This document shows positions 1-6,464 of a DNA stretch of 17,237 bases, piece by piece. The stretch comes from DUOJ01 sp041676265. GTDB lineage: Bacteria > Spirochaetota > Spirochaetia > Sphaerochaetales > Sphaerochaetaceae. The notes under the pieces were generated by a model that saw only the letters and a program-made list of their open reading frames with translations, did not search any database and had not been told where the DNA came from. Position numbers and translations under genes: made by a program. Position 1 is the first letter of the stretch; each line of letters begins with the position of its first letter. The stretch is taken from contig JBAYSE010000023.1 of NCBI GenBank assembly GCA_041676265.1, forward strand, positions 1 to 17,237, written 5' to 3'.

Positions 1-1052
1 GCCCCACTCTCTCCACTCACAATTAAGGGGTCTCCCTTGAGAGGGGTAGCATAGACCCGCATTCCCCGTGCTGCAATATAATCGGGGACACAGAGGAAGG
101 CATCGGCGGTATCTTTGAGAACCTTCCAGGCAATCTCACTGGGCTCTCCACAAGCTAATCCCGCCATAATGGTATCGAGGGCTCCTTTAACGGTATGCGT
201 TGCACCGTCACCCTCTTGGGCACTACTAAAGAGACAGGCAGCGTTATCGGGTTCCACCACAATACACTTAGGGGCATTTCTGCCACATAAGCTGTAATAG
301 TAGCCAATAACAGCCGCAGCCAAAGCCCCTACTCCCGCTTGAACAAAAACATGGGTAGGTTTGACAATCCCTTGTCCACTAAACTGCTCCTGTATCTCAG
401 CCATCATCGTCATATAACCTTGCATTATCCAAATGGGAATTTTTGTATAGCCTTGCCAGCTAGTATCACTAATAACTTCCCAGCCATATTTAGCGGCATC
501 TAGGTTAATCTGTTTGACAGCATCATCGTAGTTACCCTCAATAATCTTTACTGTAGCTCCGTAACTCCTGATGGCTTCAATTCTTAGCTGGCTGGTATCA
601 CTATGGACATAAATAACACTCTTGTGGCCAAGTTTCTGGGCAGCCCAAGCAATCCCCCTACCGTGGTTTCCGTCAGTGGCTGCGGCAAAAGTTAAATCCC
701 CTAACTTCTCTTTGACCTCCTTAGAGGTAAGGTAGGTGTAACTCATTTGTTCATCACCAAGTTCAAGGCGTTCTTGGATAAACTTGTAGAGGGCATAAGA
801 GCCTCCGAGAACTTTAAAGCTATTTAGCTCAAGACGGGAGGCCTCATCCTTAACCCAAATACCCCCAACTCCAAATTTATGGGCTAAATTAGGTAGAGAG
901 ACAAGTGGACTCATCTGGTAGCCGGGAATTTGCCGGTGAAAGCGTCGAGAAATACGCGATATCTCTACAGGAAAAAGATCCTTGGCCAATTTACAATCTT
1001 TTTCTCTTTTGTTGTTTAAAACCCATGAAAAGTCTGGTCTACTATTATTCAC
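1..1052 (-). CDS. dpaL: Diaminopropionate ammonia-lyase, C-terminus cut off by window edge
   Basis: PLP-dependent fold-type II lyase that converts 2,3-diaminopropionate to pyruvate and two ammonia. About 350 residues are visible against roughly 400 in the family, so the C-terminus lies left of the window. Seen in the translation: FHRQIPGY then SPLVSL near residues 38-53, the PLP-lysine motif LNSFKVLGG (Lys80), the TDGNHGRG loop (Asp127) matching the second acid/base region of the E. coli YgeX enzyme, SDTSWQGYTKIP, and IMAGLACGEPS. Order and spacing match E. coli YgeX along the whole visible length. I chose the GTG at 1052 because an AGGGGG ribosome site lies about 5 nt upstream and the frame is closed by a TAG at 1064-1062; the ATG at 914 would remove the conserved FHRQIPGY segment. 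It is the only gene on its transcript inside the window and has its own promoter. Confidence 0.9.
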   Translation of the reverse strand, partial: MNNSRPDFSWVLNNKREKDCKLAKDLFPVEISRISRRFHRQIPGYQMSPLVSLPNLAHKFGVGGIWVKDEASRLELNSFKVLGGSYALYKFIQERLELGDEQMSYTYLTSKEVKEKLGDLTFAAATDGNHGRGIAWAAQKLGHKSVIYVHSDTSQLRIEAIRSYGATVKIIEGNYDDAVKQINLDAAKYGWEVISDTSWQGYTKIPIWIMQGYMTMMAEIQEQFSGQGIVKPTHVFVQAGVGALAAAVIGYYYSLCGRNAPKCIVVEPDNAACLFSSAQEGDGATHTVKGALDTIMAGLACGEPSEIAWKVLKDTADAFLCVPDYIAARGMRVYATPLKGDPLIVSGESG

Positions 1053-1131
1053 TTTTTCCCCCTATTTCTGTTGAAAATTTCCTAAACTGCGAATTTTTAT
1101 CTAATTTTTTGAGATAAAGTCTAGCTTCTTT

Positions 1132-1160
1132 ATTATAGAGTATTTAGGAGAGTTATACAA
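1132..1160 (-). promoter_or_regulatory. Sigma-70-type promoter of dpaL
   Basis: On the minus strand TTGTAT (1160-1155) is followed by a 17-nt spacer and a perfect TATAAT (1137-1132). Transcription would start near 1125, giving a leader of about 73 nt before the GTG start of the diaminopropionate lyase. I saw no obvious operator or riboswitch fold in that leader. Confidence 0.6.
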
Positions 1161-1214
1161 TCTTAGCCAAGATATTCCCATTTCTCCTGCTATCTATCTA
1201 CAATTGCAACTCTC

Positions 1215-1223
1215 TGCTATAGT
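1215..1223 (+). promoter_or_regulatory. Extended -10 element directly before the acyltransferase start
   Basis: TGCTATAGT fits an extended -10 (TGnTATAAT). Its last base is 7 nt before the ATG at 1230, so transcription would begin on or next to the start codon. No recognisable -35 at 16-18 nt. No Shine-Dalgarno sequence precedes this ATG. Confidence 0.35.
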
Positions 1224-1229
1224 ACCCCT

Positions 1230-1898
1230 ATGAAATTCAGAGAAAGAGTCGTTAATTCCCTCCTAAGGGGCCTGTTTAGGCTCCTTTTTAAAGTCGACAC
1301 CTCCCCTTTAAAGACAGTTATGCGCGAAGGTCCCGCCATTATCGTTTCCAACCATACATCCAATTTTGAAGGACCCCTCCTCTACGTCTTTATGCAAAAG
1401 CGCCCCTTAGTAGCTCTAGCTAAAAAAGAACTTTGGCAGAAGCCTCTGACCCGTTTTGCTATGAACCTCTGGGGCTCCATTGCGGTTGATCGTGAAAATA
1501 TGTCGCGACAAACCCTCCAAGAGTGCTTTGAGGCTTTGGACAATAAAACCATCCTGGCTATCGCCCCCGAAGGAACGCGCAGTAAGGATGGGTCCTTGCA
1601 ATCCGGCAAAGCAGGAGTGGCCTTCATTGCCCATAAAAAAGATGCTCCCCTTATCCCGATAGCAACTTTAGGCTTTGAAAATTTCCCTAAAAATATTAAG
1701 CGCCTGAAGAGGACGCCTATCAGAATAGTAGTGGGCAAGCCCTTTGAGATTATCCAAAAAGGGGGCAGGCTCGCTGCACAGACCCGTGAAGACCTCATTG
1801 ATGAGATTATGATGCGACTGGCTGTGTTAATGCCCCCTTCTCAATGGGGGCATTATGCCGGCAGAAAGCCCGAGTTTGTCCTAACGCGTGAGATTTAG
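1230..1898 (+). CDS. PlsC/LPLAT-family 1-acylglycerol-3-phosphate acyltransferase with HX4E motif
   Basis: Membrane-associated phospholipid acyltransferase, probably acylating lysophosphatidate or a related acceptor. At 222 residues it is of normal size for a PlsC-like enzyme. Blocks visible in order: motif I NHTSNFEGP (His42, Glu47), motif II GSIAVDRE (around 82-89), motif III APEGTRSKDG (around 111-120), motif IV APLIPIATLG (around 139-148). The canonical motif I is HX4D; here the acid is Glu, a variant I recall from PlsC-like proteins carrying NHxNFLE, so activity is likely kept. The N-terminus has a short amphipathic/hydrophobic segment (about residues 9-20) but no clear signal peptide. 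The ATG at 1230 has no ribosome site in front, only a -10-like box, so a leaderless mRNA is possible. The stop overlaps the stop of the convergent aldo/keto reductase gene by 4 nt (TTAG). The exact acyl donor and acceptor cannot be read from sequence. Confidence 0.85.
   Translation: MKFRERVVNSLLRGLFRLLFKVDTSPLKTVMREGPAIIVSNHTSNFEGPLLYVFMQKRPLVALAKKELWQKPLTRFAMNLWGSIAVDRENMSRQTLQECFEALDNKTILAIAPEGTRSKDGSLQSGKAGVAFIAHKKDAPLIPIATLGFENFPKNIKRLKRTPIRIVVGKPFEIIQKGGRLAAQTREDLIDEIMMRLAVLMPPSQWGHYAGRKPEFVLTREI
1828..1855. repeat. Perfect 10-bp inverted repeat inside the 3' end of the acyltransferase gene
   Basis: TAATGCCCCC (1828-1837), an 8-nt loop, and GGGGGCATTA (1846-1855) form a perfect hairpin on either strand. 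It lies in the acyltransferase coding sequence, 40 nt beyond the stop of the convergent aldo/keto reductase gene. No T-run follows on either strand, so it is not a standard intrinsic terminator, but it could stop or protect the convergent transcripts. Confidence 0.75.
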
Positions 1899-2920
1899 CT
1901 CTTCGAAGAGGAGGCCCACAGGTTAATCTTTCCATCTTGGGCGAACTTGTCGATTTCTTTGAGTTCATCATCACTGAAAGTGGGGTTCTCTAAGGAGGCA
2001 ACGTTCTCCCTGATTTGCTCTGGGCTACTGGCCCCTATTAAAACACTGGTGACCTCTTTACGCCTCAGAACCCAAGCTAAAGCCATTTGAGCCAGGCTCT
2101 GGCCCCGCTTTTTAGCAATTGAGTTAAGCCCCTCAATTCTCTCCAGATTTTCTTTTGTAATGAGTTTCTTGGAGAGGAAGGTGCCTGGAGTACCCGCTCT
2201 ACTACCGGCGGGAATCCCCTTTAGATATTTGTCGGAGAGCATCCCTTGGGCTAAAGGCGAGAAACAAATCATCCCTATTCCCAGCTCCTCAACTGTTTCC
2301 AACAACCCCTCTTCTACCCATCGGTTGAGCATTGAGTACGAGGGTTGGTGGATTAATAAGGGGATGTTGCGTGCCTTTAAAATCTCGTAAGCACGCCTAG
2401 TGTCTTCTGGAGAGTAGGAAGAGATCCCTACATAGAGGGCCTTACCTTGTCGGTAGGCTGTCTCTAAAGCACCCATAGTCTCCTCTAAAGGGGTGTTGGG
2501 GTCAAATCTGTGGGAGTAGAAGATATCGACATACTCTAAGCCCATCCTTTTTAGAGATTGATCTAAACTTGACAAGAGATACTTGCGGCTACCCCACTCT
2601 CCATAGGGCCCAGGCCACATGAAGTAACCGGCTTTAGACGAAATAATTAGTTCATCACGTAAGTGAGCAAAGTCTTCGCGCAATATTCTGCCAAAGTTTA
2701 ACTCGGCAGAGCCGGCTGGGGGTCCGTAGTTATTGGCTAAATCAAAGTGGGTAATCCCTAAATCGAATGCTGTGTGCAACAACTCACGGGCATTACTGAG
2801 GTTAGTAGTGTCCCCAAAATTGTGCCAGAGCCCCAAAGATACGGCCGGTAACTTAAGACCACTGTTACCACAGTAGTTGTATTGCATCGTTTTGTAACGG
2901 TTTGGATTTGCTGTGTACAT
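1895..2920 (-). CDS. YghZ-type aldo/keto reductase (L-glyceraldehyde 3-phosphate reductase family)
   Basis: Cytosolic NADPH-dependent reductase of the AKR14/YghZ group, which reduces L-glyceraldehyde 3-phosphate, methylglyoxal and related short aldehydes. Similarity to E. coli YghZ is end to end: the N-terminal NPNRYKTMQYNYCG, GLWHNFGD, FDLANNYGPP, a SRKYLLSSLDQSLKRMGLE stretch and a C-terminal INLWASSS. The AKR catalytic tetrad is visible as Asp60, Tyr65, Lys96 and His137, and the cofactor-binding TSVLIGASSPEQ lies near the C-terminus. Length (341) is typical. The ATG at 2920 is preceded by AGGAGG at about 9 nt spacing. The gene is single, divergent from the GNAT-like gene and convergent with the acyltransferase. 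Reduction of the L-lactaldehyde made from rhamnose would be chemically plausible but is only inference, since it is not in the rhamnose operon. Confidence 0.9.
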   Translation of the reverse strand: MYTANPNRYKTMQYNYCGNSGLKLPAVSLGLWHNFGDTTNLSNARELLHTAFDLGITHFDLANNYGPPAGSAELNFGRILREDFAHLRDELIISSKAGYFMWPGPYGEWGSRKYLLSSLDQSLKRMGLEYVDIFYSHRFDPNTPLEETMGALETAYRQGKALYVGISSYSPEDTRRAYEILKARNIPLLIHQPSYSMLNRWVEEGLLETVEELGIGMICFSPLAQGMLSDKYLKGIPAGSRAGTPGTFLSKKLITKENLERIEGLNSIAKKRGQSLAQMALAWVLRRKEVTSVLIGASSPEQIRENVASLENPTFSDDELKEIDKFAQDGKINLWASSSKS

Positions 2921-2941
2921 TTAATTCATCCTCCTATGACT

Positions 2942-2970
2942 AACATACCGAAATAGTAGACAATAAGCAA
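2942..2970 (-). promoter_or_regulatory. Candidate promoter of the aldo/keto reductase gene
   Basis: On the minus strand TTGCTT (2970-2965), a 17-nt spacer and TATGTT (2947-2942). Four of six bases agree with each consensus hexamer. The start point would be near 2935, leaving a leader of about 15 nt containing the AGGAGG ribosome site. Confidence 0.4.
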
Positions 2971-2976
2971 AGAAGT

Positions 2977-3006
2977 TTTACCCTATTTTGAAAACGGTGT
3001 TATAAT
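2977..3006 (+). promoter_or_regulatory. Extended -10 promoter of the GNAT-like gene
   Basis: A perfect TATAAT (3001-3006) preceded by TGT makes an extended -10; TTTACC (2977-2982) at 18 nt is a moderate -35. The ATG at 3015 is only 8 nt past the -10 box, so the transcript would have a leader of about 0-3 nt. The GGGAGG that lies between them is just 2 nt from the ATG and would be mostly upstream of the transcript start. Confidence 0.5.
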
Positions 3007-3014
3007 GGGAGGCG

Positions 3015-4130
3015 ATGCAAGTAATAGAAGCTACCGAGAAACGAGATATTAAGGATTTTGTCTTTTTCCCTAAGAGGTTGTACCGGAAGAATCAATTCTG
3101 GGTTCCCCCTCTATGGCGTGAGGAGAAACACGCCTATAAAGGCGAAACTAATGTAATGCTACAGGGAAATGACTATGCCCTCCTATTGGCTAAATCGGAT
3201 GATGGCCAAATCTTAGGGAGAAACCTTGTCTATATTGACGGAGAGTTTAATCAGTTTTACAACACCAAGACCGGTATGTTTGGCGCTTATGAATCGGTTA
3301 ACGACCAAGCGGTCGCCTCAGCTCTCCTAGAGGCATCGGTAGAGTGGCTACGAAACCGTAAAATGGAGATTATGAGGGGACCGATTCATCCTATCGCTGA
3401 AAGCTGGGGATTTCTCCTGAAGGGGTACGACTCCTTACCGGTATTGATGGCCCCCTACAACCCACCTTACTACCACTCTCTGATGGAAAACTTCGGTTTA
3501 ACAAAAGCCATGGACCTTTTAGCCTATGAAGTTGATTTAGAGAAGGGGTACCAAATTCCAGAGAGAATTCAACGCTTCGTCTCTTTCTTCGGGACTAAAA
3601 ATAGGCAATTCACCTGTCGCCCCATAGACGTTAAAAATCTTACTGAAGAGGCTAACCATATTTGGAGGATCTCTAATTCTTCCCTCCTCGATAACTGGGG
3701 TTATGTACCGGTCGACGCCTCGGTAATCGAAGATATGATAAAACGGTTAAAAGACATTTTAGACCCTAATGCTGTCTGGTTTGTAGAAGATGAGGGAGTG
3801 CCCGTCGGTTACGCTTTGGGGTTCCCCGACCCTAACCCGACAATTAGAGCTATTAAGGGAAAAATGTTCCCCCTCGGTTTCACAAAACTCCTACGAGTGC
3901 GCACCAGAGAGACCCGCTACCGCCTTTTCGCTTTAGCAGTGCTACCAAAATACCATGGGATGGGCTTAGATGTGCTCCTCTACAAAAACCTACATGACTC
4001 GCTGATAAAGCGCTTAAAAATATTAGAGGCCAATTATATCCTCGAGATCAATTGGAACATCAGAAACGCCCTTGAAAAGTTAAACATGGAGCGCACTAAA
4101 GAGTACAGAATTTATGAAATAGCCCTATGA
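3015..4130 (+). CDS. GNAT-fold protein of the 370-residue YghO-like family, function unknown
   Basis: A 371-residue soluble protein. The opening IKDFVFFPKRLYRKNQFWV followed by PPL, the middle RGPIHPIAESWGFLLKGY and APYNPPYYHSLMENFGL, and a C-terminal LFALAVLPKYHGMGLDVLLY segment match the layout of a widespread bacterial family annotated as GNAT acetyltransferase or YghO-like. The C-terminal part (about 200-371) shows the GNAT pattern: a beta strand (RLFALAVLP) followed by a weak version of the acetyl-CoA loop, HGMGLD in place of the usual Q/RxxGxG/A, so acetyl-CoA binding is likely but not certain. No substrate is known to me. The ATG sits directly behind a TATAAT box. The recQ-like gene follows after 17 nt in the same direction, so the two are probably co-transcribed. 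No membrane segment or signal peptide is visible. Confidence 0.7.
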   Translation: MQVIEATEKRDIKDFVFFPKRLYRKNQFWVPPLWREEKHAYKGETNVMLQGNDYALLLAKSDDGQILGRNLVYIDGEFNQFYNTKTGMFGAYESVNDQAVASALLEASVEWLRNRKMEIMRGPIHPIAESWGFLLKGYDSLPVLMAPYNPPYYHSLMENFGLTKAMDLLAYEVDLEKGYQIPERIQRFVSFFGTKNRQFTCRPIDVKNLTEEANHIWRISNSSLLDNWGYVPVDASVIEDMIKRLKDILDPNAVWFVEDEGVPVGYALGFPDPNPTIRAIKGKMFPLGFTKLLRVRTRETRYRLFALAVLPKYHGMGLDVLLYKNLHDSLIKRLKILEANYILEINWNIRNALEKLNMERTKEYRIYEIAL

Positions 4131-4147
4131 AGTAGGACTTAAGTGCT

Positions 4148-5596
4148 TTGAGTTCTTCTTTTATGGAAGAGTGCCTCTCTGATACCCTAAAAACGCGTTT
4201 CAACTTAACTTCACTCTACCCCTATCAAGAACTGGTTATAAACAATATTATGCAAGCCAAGAGCGGCTATCGTAATCAATTAGTTATTCTACCCACCGGC
4301 AGTGGCAAAAGTATCTGTTTTATGCTCCCGGCACTACTTCTGCCCAATCTTACCCTTATAGTCTACCCCCTCCTCTCCCTCATGAATGACCAATTAAGGC
4401 GCATAGAAAATATAGGGGGAAGCGCAGTGGTCTTAAAGGGCGGTCAAACAACAGCTGAACGGAGGACAATTTGGCAAGCTCTCCAAAGCGGAACGGTAAA
4501 GTTCATTTTAACCAACCCCGAGACATTGGGGAATCCCTCAATTATTAGACAATTAAGGCCGTTTACCTTCTCTTTAATGGTCATTGATGAGGCTCACGCA
4601 GTGGTGCAATGGGGAAAGAGCTTTCGCCCCTCTTACTTAGAATTACCTCCGGTTATAAGAAGCCTAGAGCCAGAGCGCCTGATTGCCTTCACTGCCACCG
4701 CCTCAAAAGAGATAATTGAGGGTCTCGCCAAAGACCTCTTTAATGGCGAGAAGTTTCACTTAATCCGAGGCAATCCTGACAGGCCCAATATTAGCTACAA
4801 AGTTTACCCCACCCTTTCGAAACTACACACAGCCGAGATGTTGATTACCACAGGGCTACCCCAACCGGCCCTTTTCTTCTGTGCCACCCGTAAAAGGACC
4901 GAGCAGTTCGCCTTTCTATTGCAAGAGCGCCTACCACAGGTTGCCATCAAATATTACCACGCAGGACTTGCAAAAAAAGAGCGGGATAAAATAGAAAAAT
5001 GGTTCTTTCCACAAGAAGCAGCGCTCTTGTTCTCAACAAGTGCCTACGGACTGGGAGTAGATAAGCCCAATATTCGTAGTGTCGTCCACATAGACCTCAG
5101 TGGTGACATAGAGTCCTATTTACAAGAGTCGGGCCGTGGCGGACGCGATGGGAAAGCGTGCGAAGCCTACGTGTTGTTAGATGGTAAAGAGAGAGCTTCC
5201 CCCCTGTTGGAAGTTATGAGGGGGGGCTCTAAATGTCGTCGCGAGGCTCTTTTAGCACTAATAGGGTTTGAAAGTGACTCTTGTGCAGGTTGTGATGTTT
5301 GTAATCAAAAAGTCATTAAGAGACCCGAGGGGTTAACCCAAATCTTGAGCTTTTTAAGGTACTACCCCCTCTGTTACACTCAAAGACAACTCATAGCCCT
5401 CCTCTGTGGAGTACCTTCAGAGTCTATGATCTTAAAAGGAAATCCATTTTTCAGCATTTTGAATACTTGGCAACCTAGAGACCTTAAAGAGGCTCTAGAT
5501 AAACTTAAGGAGGCTAAAATCATTAAAGCTTTCACTCGTCGCGAAGTTTTAATACTTAGTAGTAATTCTCCTGACGGGCAACTTTTCCCCCCTTAA
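4148..5596 (+). CDS. Short RecQ-family ATP-dependent DNA helicase
   Basis: A 3'-5' superfamily 2 DNA helicase for recombination and fork repair. Motifs in order: the Q-motif-like FNLTSLYPYQ (18-27), Walker A LPTGSGKS (48-55, Lys54), PLLSLMNDQ, the DEAH box (147-150), AFTATAS, a motif V-like STSAYGLGVDKPNIR, motif VI QESGRGGRDGK, then the RQC zinc module Cys-x15-Cys-x2-Cys-x2-Cys (about 363-385). After it only some 97 residues remain, with a winged-helix-like stretch ending in LKEAKIIKAFTRREVLILS; there is no HRDC domain. At 482 residues it is about 120 shorter than E. coli RecQ. The frame starts with TTG at 4148, with an AGGA about 10 nt upstream; an in-frame ATG at 4163 is the alternative and has no ribosome site. 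Its 3' end overlaps the convergent membrane-protein gene by 41 nt. Confidence 0.85.
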   Translation: MSSSFMEECLSDTLKTRFNLTSLYPYQELVINNIMQAKSGYRNQLVILPTGSGKSICFMLPALLLPNLTLIVYPLLSLMNDQLRRIENIGGSAVVLKGGQTTAERRTIWQALQSGTVKFILTNPETLGNPSIIRQLRPFTFSLMVIDEAHAVVQWGKSFRPSYLELPPVIRSLEPERLIAFTATASKEIIEGLAKDLFNGEKFHLIRGNPDRPNISYKVYPTLSKLHTAEMLITTGLPQPALFFCATRKRTEQFAFLLQERLPQVAIKYYHAGLAKKERDKIEKWFFPQEAALLFSTSAYGLGVDKPNIRSVVHIDLSGDIESYLQESGRGGRDGKACEAYVLLDGKERASPLLEVMRGGSKCRREALLALIGFESDSCAGCDVCNQKVIKRPEGLTQILSFLRYYPLCYTQRQLIALLCGVPSESMILKGNPFFSILNTWQPRDLKEALDKLKEAKIIKAFTRREVLILSSNSPDGQLFPP

Positions 5597-6344
5597 TTAT
5601 TAGGTGAATTAAGATGGAGAGCACTAGGAGGCCAACGCCTGCCACAGTAATACGGTTCATATCTTGGTCGTGGTTCATTTGTCGGCTCAACTTTATATAG
5701 ATTTCTATTAATGTCCAAACCCCCACCAAAGTGAACCAGATATCGCCATAGATGAGGATTGCCAGGAGATTGATCAAAACAATTAGACTGAGGGTAATCA
5801 AGGCAAGCGTACTTTCTGAAAAGGGGATGTAAGAGGCAAAGGTGTTGTAGAGGTACAGCGTGATTTCATTGACAGCCACAATACTGACCCAGCCCAGAAA
5901 GACACTGAAAGGGAAGATTGTCCCTATCCTGTACCCGAGGGAGGCATCTTTGTGTTGAACTCGCACATAGATGATTATCAGAGCAATTAAAAGGATAAGC
6001 AAAGGCCACAGGAGGGCAATATTCAAGTTGATTAAACTGGCTCCAATTGCTAAGGCAGCAATGACAAACCAGAGGCCGACACGCCCTATGGGGTCTTCAT
6101 CAACATCACTGCGACTACGTACGGCAATTTGATAAATAGAGAATAAAAAAAGCAGAGGATAGATCAACAACCAGATAAACCTACGCACTTCCAGAGTATT
6201 GAAGACCCTGGAAAAGGTGGTAGTGATTCCACTAGATTCACTGTTTGTCAGAGGCGGTGTTTTAGCCAAAAAAAATGAAACTACCAATGCCAATAGCGCT
6301 AATATGTTGATAATTATCAGTAGTTTGTTTTTCCTCTCTCCCAT
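5556..6344 (-). CDS. Multipass membrane protein resembling the long TspO-like (tryptophan-rich sensory protein) family
   Basis: A 262-residue inner-membrane protein with about eight hydrophobic segments (roughly 8-26, 56-75, 89-105, 108-128, 142-166, 178-200, 201-219, 233-250). The stretch from GLWFVIAALA through RIGTIFPFSVFLGWVSIVAV to GDIWFTLVGVWTLIEI resembles the longer bacterial proteins annotated as tryptophan-rich sensory protein, notably the PFSxxLGW motif and its spacing, which I match from memory. Unlike classic TspO it is not especially tryptophan-rich (five Trp counted), and no ligand or role can be assigned. The ATG at 6344 has GGGGAG about 6 nt upstream. The end of the gene runs 41 nt into the convergent recQ-like gene. 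The upstream gap to 6420 contains no strong promoter that I can defend. Confidence 0.6.
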   Translation of the reverse strand: MGERKNKLLIIINILALLALVVSFFLAKTPPLTNSESSGITTTFSRVFNTLEVRRFIWLLIYPLLFLFSIYQIAVRSRSDVDEDPIGRVGLWFVIAALAIGASLINLNIALLWPLLILLIALIIIYVRVQHKDASLGYRIGTIFPFSVFLGWVSIVAVNEITLYLYNTFASYIPFSESTLALITLSLIVLINLLAILIYGDIWFTLVGVWTLIEIYIKLSRQMNHDQDMNRITVAGVGLLVLSILIHLIIKGGKVARQENYY

Positions 6345-6420
6345 TACTTCTCCCCATTTATATCTAGTAGTACTACAAAGTAAGGGGGAAGAGGTTACAT
6401 TTTGGGGTGAAATAGGGTAG

Positions 6421-6442
6421 TTGGCACCTTTAGAGGTGCCAA
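6421..6442 (-). terminator. Hairpin ending the rhamnose operon
   Basis: TTGGCACCT (6421-6429), a 4-nt loop and AGGTGCCAA (6434-6442) form a perfect 9-bp stem starting 22 nt beyond the stop of the last permease gene. On the minus strand the stem is followed by AACTACCC rather than a U-run, so it is an atypical terminator or an RNA-stabilising end structure. Confidence 0.5.
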
Positions 6443-6464
6443 TTTAAAAAACTCTACCCTTGAG

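Noticed and set aside
905..1117. Open frame of 70 codons on the plus strand
   Set aside because: It lies antisense to the N-terminus of the diaminopropionate lyase and has no ribosome site or recognisable protein features.
1109..1139. Plus-strand promoter TTGAGA with TATAGA for the acyltransferase gene
   Set aside because: The spacer is 19 nt and the same bases form a much better minus-strand promoter for dpaL.
1382..1798. Open frame of 138 codons on the minus strand
   Set aside because: Antisense to the acyltransferase gene with its conserved motifs; no ribosome site and no family resemblance.
6367..6376. 10-bp palindrome GTAGTACTAC upstream of the TspO-like gene as an operator
   Set aside because: A single 10-bp palindrome is expected by chance often enough in gaps of this size, and no second copy or good promoter positions it.
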